A stretch of DNA of 64,000 nt from Metallyticus violacea (lineage: Eukaryota; Arthropoda; Insecta; Mantodea; Metallyticidae), in contig CM060846.1 in assembly GCA_030762175.1 (NCBI GenBank), positions 177,755,041-177,819,040 of the forward strand, read 5' to 3'. Within the stretch, counting starts at the first letter, position 1; each line of letters starts with the position of its first letter. The position numbers were made by a program, and so were the translations under genes. The notes under the pieces are model-generated. The model saw only the letters and a list, made by a program, of their open reading frames with translations, was not told the origin of the DNA and searched no databases. Shown here piece by piece: positions 56,007 to 64,000 of the stretch.

Positions 56007-57600
56007 TTACAAGGAAATATTGAGGCTTGGAGGAATACGGGCTTTATGCAAAACTATTGCTGCCATCTCTAGGTCTCTAAGTAAGGTATATTTGGATGGA
56101 GGGGCGGCATCTATAAGAATAAGGGAAAAACAGTCATCGAAAGTGGCCTGGTGAAAATTGGCATGTTGTGATACCGGCAATGGAGAACAGGTTTTAACCG
56201 AACGCCTGTGATTGTTCATTCTAATAGATACCTTAGTAGACGTTAGTCCAATATAAAAAGCTGGACAAATTTTGCATTTAAGTAAATACACAACATTCGT
56301 AGAGGCGCAGTTGAGAAATGAGTGAATTTTAAACTCTGATTTCAGGTTCGGACTAACAAAAGGCGAGCATGGGGATATCAAGGCACAAGTCTTACATTTA
56401 GGGCGATTGCATGGATATGAGCCAAATGTAGAGAAGGAGGACTGAGGATAATCAATATTTCTGCGAAAAATGCTCCTGAGATTGCGAGTCGAAGGCAAAC
56501 ATAGCCTTGGTAATGTCTGAAAAAATGATGCAGTTAACTGATTTTGAGTGAGAATATTGAAGCTGTCTTTCAGGACAGCTTTGAGTCTTTCAATGCCCGG
56601 AAAATATGTCACTGTAAAATTCAATGGATCAATATCTGCTGGTTTGCGAGTCTTGGGAGTATGTTTATGATGGGAGGCCTGGACTTTGGATTTTACCAGG
56701 GAAGAGGGGTAACCTCTCTTAACTAATTTGTTAGTTAATTGGGTAATGTATCTATCCAGAGCTGAGTCTTTATTGCAGATTCGGTGTCCTCGTAGTGACA
56801 AAGAAAAGGGAATGGCCTTTTTAATATGTGATGGATGGCAACTTTCGAAGTGGAAGTACTGCTGTAAGTTAGTAGGTTTAACATGAATTGATGTCAGCAA
56901 TTGCTTATTGACTAACTGAATTTCTACATCCAGGAAGATAGCTTGAGTGCGGGAAACTGTGGATCTGAACTTAACTGGATAGTTTATGTTCAGCATATTG
57001 ACGAAATCATCAAATGCTGTAATACCATGAGTCCAAATGATGAAAATGTCGCCAATGAATCTGCGCCACACCAACGGTGCTAAGGGTTCTGAAAGTAGAA
57101 ATTGTTCTTCAAGTTTGGCCATTTACAGACTGGCGTAAGACGGAGCCATTCTGGTACCCATGGCTGTCCCCTTGACTTGAAGGAAATACTTATCTTCAAA
57201 TACGAAGACATTGTGTGTGAGGACAAAATATGCTAATTGGCAAATAAAATCATTGGAAGGAGTCTGAGCTAGTTTGATCTATCTAAAAAGTAGGCTAAAG
57301 CTTCTAAACCCTTATTGTGGGGGATATTGTTGTAAAGCGAAGACACACCTACAGTAACTAATAACACGTCATCACATAATTATTAAAATGCACAGACTTC
57401 AAAATTTCTAAAAAATGAAAGGAGTCTTTAATACAAGAGGGTCTGGAAGAGGCTATGGCTTTGATATAAAAATCTACAAATATATATTCAAATGAAGCAA
57501 TCATTCTTAAAATGACAAATGTTTCACATTCATTAGGCAAAATGTAATGGAACAGCAGGTTCGTATTTTGAATAATTTGTATGTCTTGATGCTTCACATA
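56007..57600 (-). pseudogene. Penelope-like retroelement: reverse transcriptase plus GIY-YIG endonuclease
   Basis: The longest frame (371 codons, 57122-56007) starts MAKLEEQFLL inside the RT and runs through WRRFIGDIFIIWTHG (residues about 19-33), the palm motif in which the first of the expected paired Asp is Gly. A C-terminal CNRPKCKTCALI zinc-binding motif follows (about 239-250) and a GIY-YIG nuclease with NVVYLLKCKICPAFYIGLTS (about 275-294). Upstream, after a stop, the strand continues FLQVKGTAMGTRMAPSYASL (57180-57126), TVGVSSLYNNIPH (about 57355-57315; catalytic Asp of motif A replaced by Gly) and IASSRPSCIKDSFHFLEILK (57455-57395). Both catalytic Asp sites altered, one stop and frameshifts mean the RT is inactive. 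A full element encodes about 800 residues; the 5' part is missing. Confidence 0.92.
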
Positions 57601-57989
57601 TGTTTAGTTAAAAAATTGACTTTAAAAAATATAAGATCAAATTTAAAGTATTCTCTTATTTGACGTAAAGTGAACGGAAAACAAGCCTTTTAGGATATGG
57701 TGGTCAGAAGATTGGCACTAGTATTGCCCCTTGCAAAAAAAAATTATACAAAATAAACTTATTAATATCCAGAGACCAATAATTAAACTCTGTTAAAAAT
57801 ACCACGAAATCGGAAAAGACACAAGGATAGACTAAGGGAAATCCTGCTCGTAATTCTGCAGAACCAAATGGAATTTCATCATGGCAAAAGAGACTTTCCA
57901 AAAATATGTTTTGCGCTTATAAAAATGGGATGAAATACTGAATTTACTCACCAGCAAGAATATCTGATGCAACTTGTTAATTGTGTTAT

Positions 57990-59590
57990 CAATATTTTAA
58001 TGGAATTAAACCAGGGCATGCCTTCAAAAAGGAAATGCAAAACCACATAGATTTTGTTACAACTCCAATGTATCAGGAAAGGATTGGTTTTAATATTTCA
58101 TTAAAGAAAACCTGTTCCTACACAAAAACAGGAAGCTGTAAATTTTAGTAGCATTTTAGGTTAACTTTTTAAAAAAATCAGACAGGTGGTAGAGAAACTT
58201 TTGTTTGCGACTACTAAATTTGAAATATGACTGGAACCACTAATCAAGCACTTGGGAATATTCTGACAAAAAGACAGAAGAGGTTAGGCTGTGTTACCAG
58301 TTGCAAGCGTGGTAAAAACATCACCATAATAACTTCTCAGTTTATAATCTTGATGTTTATATTTCCACGCTCTGGAATATCCCCACTCTTGCAAAAATGT
58401 TCCTCTTGGATCAGTTTATTTGCATTTAAAATAGAAAAGAATAATAAAAAACGTTTCAATTTTTGGTGGTAGCATTTTTCAAACCTAACAAAACCCAATA
58501 AAGTTGAATGTTAATGTTAATTTTAAATAATTAAGCACACTTCTCATTACACCATTGAAGCCTACAAGTACTGCACAGAAAAAGGAAGGTGATGTTTTCT
58601 TTGCCTGCTCACAGGTCTCTACGTTTGCTACCTTTTGAAGTCATATCTTTTAGATCTCTAAACGAAGGATATGAAAAGGGGTGAAATATTTTCAGGAAAA
58701 AGTTACAAACTCACATCATTATCTGGCATATTTAGAACATCCCATTACAGTGTTGCTACCATTTCCAGTGAAACATCTAGCTTTCAAAACGCTGGAATTT
58801 TATCTTTGAGCCCTAATATGTATTCTTAGGAGCATTTCCTGATAAGGAGGAAGTGAGCTCTCCAGTGTGTATAAATAAGTCAGAGCGTATATCTGCCACC
58901 ACGGCAGCTTCTGAAAATAAAGCTCCAGGAAAACAAAATCTTACTAAAAGTTTGCAAATGTCAGAAGAAATGTTAACATTGCAACACTCTAACATACCGG
59001 TTTAAAATTTAGTAGCAGCCTACAACCTAAAGGAGCAAATTTCAACACTTCTGTCAGAAAAACGTTCCAGGAACCTGCCTTTAAAAAGTATAGCACCTAT
59101 TCCATGTACAAGTAAACCCTAACCACCTATGAGTGTACAAAAACGGGACGAACAAGGCATTAAGCTGAAATGTTAACATCAACCACAATTCAAAATGTTT
59201 GGGGAAAAAAGGAAAGAGGAATTAAGAAGCTGAGATGCTTAAAATTTTAAACCTTCCAAGGAGGCAAGAAGAAGAAGAAGAAGAAGAAGAAGAAGAAGAA
59301 GAAGAAGAAGAAGAAGAAGATGTCAAGACCCAAAGATTCAAAAGGAACTTATTACAAATATTGTTCTGCTTTGCATGACAATATTCATGACAGATATTTT
59401 CGTTGATGGCAAACAAACTAGCCTAGAAAACCAATCAGGGAAATGCCTGCATGTTATATTTTGCAGGAACGGTGAGTTATGGTGTAGCTGCACTTCGTAT
59501 AGGGAATGGGTGCATAAGGACTTCTGTGGTGGGGACATGCTAATGGATATATTTGTGATCACTGTGAAAACCATTCGCATTAGCTCCTCA
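57990..59590 (+). pseudogene. pogo/Tigger-type transposase pseudogene with C-terminal PHD-like finger
   Basis: Assembled across many frameshifts the order is pogo-like: KGLVLIFH and KPVPTQKQEAVNFSSILG (about 58080-58160, the linker after the CENP-B HTH), NMTGT (58225; the usual NxDETG with two codons lost), ILTKRQKRLGCVTSCKRGKN (58260-58318), FIFPRSG (58358-58378), NHxSHYTIEAYKYC (about 58540-58580, the second-catalytic-residue region), SYKLTSLSGIFRTSHYSVAT (about 58700-58760), FQNAGILSLSPNMYS (about 58785-58830), a basic region KRKEEL, and finally ELWCSCTSYREWVHKDFCGG (59473-59532) plus GYICDHCEN, a PHD-like finger. It may be related to the deleted element at 14541 because both end in such a finger. 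No TIRs were identified. Confidence 0.72.
59266..59320 (+). repeat. (GAA)n microsatellite, about 18 units
   Basis: The run arises next to codons for a basic segment of the pogo-like pseudogene (EARRRR in that frame). The minus-strand poly-Ser frame is its translation. Confidence 0.95.
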
Positions 59591-60039
59591 ACAGGACAAA
59601 ATTTAAAATTTCCATGTAGTCTATTTGTTATTACAAACCTTATCTTTTATTTTCATTTCATAGTAATTGGGTAGAGTAGATTGTGTTTATATTAAAACAA
59701 AGCCTTTGATCATAATTTAATTGTTTTCCCTTTTCCAGTTATTTGTATTATATTTAAAAAAGGAAAACACTTGTCCGCAATATCGGTCAAAACGCTTTTT
59801 TTTAAAACAAGAGTAAGTTGTGCTGATATTGGTTACATTTTAATATGATTGCAACCCATAAAGCAATACAAACCTTTTGTTGGATTTTTTTTACCTATTT
59901 ACTATGGTTCACACATTATATAAAATTTAGATTGGCAACCGCTATTCCCTTACTCTCCCCAAATACAAGATCAATCAATAAAAGATTTCACTATATCAGA
60001 ATCTTTGAAAAATATAGTTTGGAGAAATAAATTATGAGC

Positions 60040-60330
60040 ATTGAAAGCAAAGCATAACCTATAAAGCATGTGTAGCATCCATTTTAATATATGTCAAGGA
60101 AACAACAGCAGAAACAATAGGAACAACTCATAACAACAGAAATGGGCTTCTAGAGAAATACGATATACCGTAAAAATTTTGAAAATATTAGGGAAATGTG
60201 TAAATCAGACAAAAGCAATAATGATAGGATGGAGGAACCTGGAATACCTGATAACCTTATACCGAAAATCGTCATGAATGAAGTACCGGATACACCAAAA
60301 CCAGGGGAGTTGGTCAATTGACTCAATAAA
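60040..60330 (+). pseudogene. Possible non-LTR retrotransposon RT C-terminal remnant
   Basis: TYKACVASILIYVKETTAET (about 60058-60117) followed after a frameshift by ENIREMCKSDKSN (about 60181-60220) recalls the C-terminal part of insect LINE-type endonuclease-reverse transcriptases (Y-K-x-C-V-x-x-I-L-x-Y...E-T, then ENIR-x-x-C). The intermediate segment is shortened. The match is short, so the assignment is tentative. Confidence 0.35.
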
Positions 60331-61195
60331 AATGTAACGCAATTGAGGAAGTTTGTCCTATTACTAGAGAGAGAAAGAAGATAGTACAAATCTGCACCTC
60401 ACTTGGAAGGTCAAAATCTTCCAACACAAACACATAAATAATTTATTTTGTTTCTTTGTTCGTCTTTTAAATTAATTTTTTTTTTTTTCAAATTGAATGT
60501 GCTAATGTAAAAAGTTTCTAAAATGAATTATATACATGATTTGTTACCTCTTTTAAAGAAATAAAAAGCAAAGCCAAAGAATCATGAAGACATACTTATC
60601 AGCAATGGAAATGCCTACTACCAGTTTGATAGCATAACCACCACCATGTTTCTGAACCATGGCGATATTTGGCAAATAATTAAAATACATTACTTACAGA
60701 TCAGCAGTGACTTGGTCACCTTTGATGAAATATCACGTAAGTCCACTGTGTCATAGGCGGCTTAGTCCAACCTTCAAATAAGAGCAGCCCTCCACTGCCT
60801 TGTGGTAAGAGGTACTATACCAAAGGCTAGGAGAAATAAATCTCCAAGTTACACCCTGGTCCTGCAGGTTGAGGGTTTAGGCAATGGAGCAGAACCCCCT
60901 CAATTTCTTATAAATGAATTACACCGCTAAATTTCCTAAACAAGACAAGCCGAGCGAATTTAAAGATTACCAAAAGAAGCAACAAAAAGGAACATGAGAT
61001 GTAATTAGTATAAATCCCGGGTACGGCTACAAGTTTAGTTATTATGTGCACAAGGGAACTGTGGTAGCGTTAACCCTAAGTGTCGTTTTCTTCGAGATGG
61101 CGGTGCCCTTAGCGGGAAAAATTTAAGTAACTTCAAATACATCCGCCAGGGGATCTATTTAATTAAATATAATTTATATAATACATATTATATAA
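60331..61195. other. Stretch without a recognised gene; GC-richer block at 60770-60910
   Basis: The block CACCCTGGTCCTGCAGGTTG...AGAACCCCCTCAA (60845-60900) looks repeat-derived, possibly the 5' or 3' part of a retroelement, but I cannot name it. A T-run is at 60478-60488. Confidence 0.35.
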
Positions 61196-61199
61196 CGAT

Positions 61200-61955
61200 T
61201 GTTAAACACTATTCAAAAAACTCATTATGTATTTACTTTCTTTACATTTTTTGCAGTTTTTCTTTAAATATTATTGCAATGTATTACATTCATTTTCGTA
61301 TTTAATACGTTTGCCCTTTTTCATCATTTCTTTCAGCACTATTGTAATGAATTTCCCCCTTACATTCTTTTGCAAATTATTGTAATACTCTTATCCCTAT
61401 TTCTTAAAATTTAACTGTTATGTTTTATTACTCATTACATATTTATTTTTTGTACTTTTATAATTTTTGTAAATATTATTGTAGTGTAAATCATTCTTAT
61501 TTTCTTTTGTATTTAATTTTTAACAGTAATCTGTATTTTATTAACTATTATTGTGCTATGTTTGGTCAATTACCATTTGCTTTTCCTCACTTTGTAGTTA
61601 ATTAAGTAAGTACAATTATACTGATTTCACACTTACTTTCTTTTGCAATTAATTTTAACGCGGTAATGAATGTTTCTTTAGTTGTGGTTGTACTGTTCAG
61701 TATATCACTCTTTACGTATTTCCTTTCTTTTCACTTTTTATTTTCATTACTTTTTTAAATACTATTGTACTGTATTTCACTTCATAGGTATTTAATTTCT
61801 TTGCACTTTCTCATTATTTCTTTAAAATTTACTATACTGTATGTCACTCTTACTTTCTTTTACACTTAATATTTACACTGTCATTATTTCTTTAATTATT
61901 ATTGTTCTATATTTCACTCATTATGTATTTATTTCTCATTTCAATTACAAGGCCT
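61200..61955 (+). repeat. Diverged tandem array, unit about 70 bp, about 10 units
   Basis: Variants of TCTTTAAATATTATTGTACT followed by GTATTTCACTCATTATGTAT and TTTCTTTTGCACTTT recur with cores at about 61270, 61341, 61475, 61548, 61615, 61690, 61765, 61835 and 61898 (spacing close to 70 bp; one unit near 61380-61405 is degenerate). Short open frames here (61420-61605) are by-products. Confidence 0.75.
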
Positions 61956-61960
61956 ACGAA

Positions 61961-62160
61961 GCACTACAGGCGGACGTAATGGGAGAAATGCAATACAATA
62001 ATATCTAAAGAAAATAATGAACAATTAAAAAGAATAATAACATAATAATAAATTTAAAATTATTAAAACAGTTAAGCAATTAAAAAATATTAAGAAATTG
62101 ATAATAATGAACAGTAATATTAGGAATATAATAATGTAAGAATATTAAGCTTAAAAAGTA
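61961..62160 (-). repeat. Inverted, A-rich continuation of the 70-bp array
   Basis: GCAATACAATAATATCTAAA and GAAAATAATGAACAATTAAA (61989-62033) are the complement of the array unit (ATTATTTTCTTTAGATATTA). The orientation switches near 61955-61975, where ACTACAGGCGGACGTAATGG sits between the two orientations. The further A-rich stretch to 62160 is more degenerate. Confidence 0.55.
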
Positions 62161-63299
62161 CATCCAATTTTACTGTATAAAGGTTATGTTAAAATATTGT
62201 TGTTAACGTTAAATATTCTATTAAAAGTTGTTAAAATGGCCAAAAAGTAAATTTTAATGTGAAAAGTTCTATGTGGATTATATATATATACTGTGAAAAT
62301 AACATACTCTATGTTAATGTTTAAATATATTTTAAAATAATTATATATTACTTCATTGCTTAGTATGCAATAAGTGATTATAAAATAATTAAAAGTACTT
62401 AATGGAGCGTAATGGACATGTAACGGGTCATCAAAAATGTCCTCCAACGAATCGGTCAAATTTCGCATTAAAATTTGGGATTGGTCTAAACACACAGGTA
62501 AATACCGCATAAATATTTTCAGCTATGTTATACAGGCACAAGATTTGTGAGTAATTCTTGTGCCACAGGTAAATTCCGCATCAGTTCGTCGGTACTATGC
62601 ACTCCTCGGTAGATTTTTGTTTCATATATTTGTTGATCTCATGCTCTGTAGTAATCGTGGCCTTTTCAAATATTGTGTGTCTGCAAAGTGTAAGAACTTG
62701 CTAATCATTCATAGTAATATTAAGAAAAATTCATTAAAATGCCGTGAAATATTTGGAGATTCAGCGAAGTAAAAATATGTAATGCTAAAGTGTATAGAGT
62801 TTCGGAGAGCAGTATTATTTCTGTTTGTGACACACAGCATTCCCATGAACGTGATGTTAAAAGGCAGGAGAAAAAATGTCGGAACGTCCATTAAAATAAT
62901 TCACGCAGCGATTGAAGAAAAATGGTCAGTTTAGATAATTTTACTGTCTGTTAGTGATGTCGCTCATGTACAATATATATATATTGCAATGAGAGACACA
63001 AGAAATAGCCTGTATTGCCACAAAGCCGTGAGGACGCAATAAGTAAATTGGAAAACTTAGATCTGAAAAATAGATTTCATTACGTGCTGAGAAAGAATCT
63101 AGAATTCTAGTGTTTTCTTGCGAGTCAAATTTAAAATGTGTGAGTCAATGTAAAACATTTATATGGACACAACAATCAGAATTTTCAACTATTTTTCGAA
63201 AACTCGTACTGAACCACTCATTTTCAGGAATGCGTTTTTTGGCAGACGTACCAATTGCACAATGGTCTATCTGGTATCATCCGGGAATGAAAAAATATT
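62161..63299. other. AT-rich stretch upstream of the polymerase remnant
   Basis: Frames at 62560-62772 and 63110-63343 are open, but I could not match them to a protein family. They may be part of the Polinton-like element or chance. ATATATATAT is embedded in a perfect palindrome CAATATATATATATTG at 62970-62985. Confidence 0.4.
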
Positions 63300-64000
63300 T
63301 TATTACCCATGAACAGCTTTTATCCATTTGTGAAGAAGACTAAAGCCTACCCCGTGGGTCATCCAAGGATCCACTTAAACGGATTTCCAAATTTGAGTGC
63401 GGTACAGAATGGTCCCATAAAATGCAAGATTCTGCCACCACAGGATCTGTATCATGAAATAGTGCCTGTGCGCATCGATGGAAAAGTACTGTTTCCGCTA
63501 TGCAAGGTACGTAGGTGGTAGCGGAGATTAACGTAGCTTAGTGAGATTATTATCGCATTTTGCAAATATACGAAACAGCGGTAAGGGATGGCACGGTACA
63601 GTATCATCACTGACGAAAGTGAATTCTTTCAGAACTATGCACATCAGTTCCTCAAGATGCAGAGGGAGGCTTCTGGTTGGTCAAACTATTACAAAACGTC
63701 TAGAAGGAAAGACAAAGTTGTGCAAAGATTCTTTGAAACGGAATGTATAGCGTTAGATCCACATGCTATTTGTCATAATTCCGACAGGAGGGAACTAGCC
63801 AAGTTGATTTGGGGCAAATTTTGGGGCAAATAAAAAGCCAGCACGACAATATCCCTACCTGTGAGCTCCTAAGCTCTCATTCTCACTTGATACAACTTCT
63901 CAACAATGCGGGTTAGGAGAAATAGACCTACCTCCTTGTCACAGCGAAATCATGTACGTAATTTGGAGGTATGATGAACATGGTCCTAAACAGATACCAA
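63300..64000 (+). pseudogene. Polinton/Maverick-type protein-primed DNA polymerase B, decayed, cut by window edge
   Basis: Frame one (63309-63521) opens NSFYPFVKKTKAYPVGHPR, corresponding to the Pol motif A region (SLYP-type) of type B polymerases with the preceding catalytic Asp position not preserved. It goes on to KCKILPPQDLYHEIVPV and VLFPLCKV. Frame two (63588-63833) contains FFQNYAHQFLKMQREASGW (about residues 12-30) and ends RRELAKLIWGKFWGK, the motif B region (K-x3-NS-x-[WY]G), with the Asn-Ser replaced. A third frame near the edge reads IMYVIWRYDEHGPKQI (about 63950-63998). This order is that of the pPolB of Maverick/Polinton-type elements of insects. Stops and a frameshift make it non-functional; the exonuclease part and the motif C region lie outside or are lost. 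Confidence 0.75.

Overview
This 64-kb window is intergenic or intronic DNA of a large, AT-rich, repeat-laden animal genome, most likely an insect or other arthropod. The evidence is the mix of mobile elements: mariner, Tc1 and IS630-like DNA transposons, pogo-like elements, a Penelope-like retroelement with a GIY-YIG endonuclease, several tRNA-derived SINE families, and a Polinton/Maverick-type DNA polymerase. There are no operons, ribosome binding sites, rRNA genes or CRISPR arrays. I found no intact host gene. Every long reading frame I could identify belongs to a decayed mobile element, and most other ORFs are chance frames or simple-sequence translations.

Layout. 1-10.3 kb: two copies of a roughly 1.2-1.5 kb repeat (R1) lie in inverted orientation (about 1005-2240 and 8695-10260). 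They enclose a foldback-like element with long inverted arms (2290-4990) and a decayed transposon ORF (5340-6229, resuming at 7870). That ORF is interrupted by a SINE (SINE B), which is itself followed by a 1.38-kb element (X1). 11.56-12.75 kb: a diverged tandem array of about 143 bp. 14.54-15.84 kb: a pogo-type element with TIRs and TA target duplication that keeps its DNA-binding head and zinc-finger tail but lacks the catalytic domain. 21.4-25.0 kb: a deleted mariner, a SINE B split by a second copy of element X (both insertions still show target duplications), and two palindromic elements. 29.2-32.1 kb: a small TIR element and a 660-bp IS630-like deletion derivative. 32.6-36.1 kb: several SINEs. 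42.4-43.6 kb: a nearly full-length but broken mariner with a TA microsatellite inside its coding region. 45.7-46.2 kb: another tRNA-derived SINE and a GC-rich block. 48.2-53.9 kb: Tc1, an unplaced transposase and a mariner-like remnant. 55.8-57.6 kb: a Penelope-like element with a hammerhead-like hairpin. 58.0-59.6 kb: a pogo-like transposase pseudogene. 61.2-62.2 kb: a second diverged array (about 70 bp). 63.3-64.0 kb: a decayed protein-primed DNA polymerase running off the window edge.

Nothing here works together as a pathway. The history of the locus can be read as a stratigraphy: older transposons (R1 and the unplaced ORF) were hit by SINEs, which were hit by element X. Several elements are internal-deletion derivatives that keep both ends of the parent coding region, showing how non-autonomous elements arise. 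All homology statements rest on motif recognition by eye; no database search was run.
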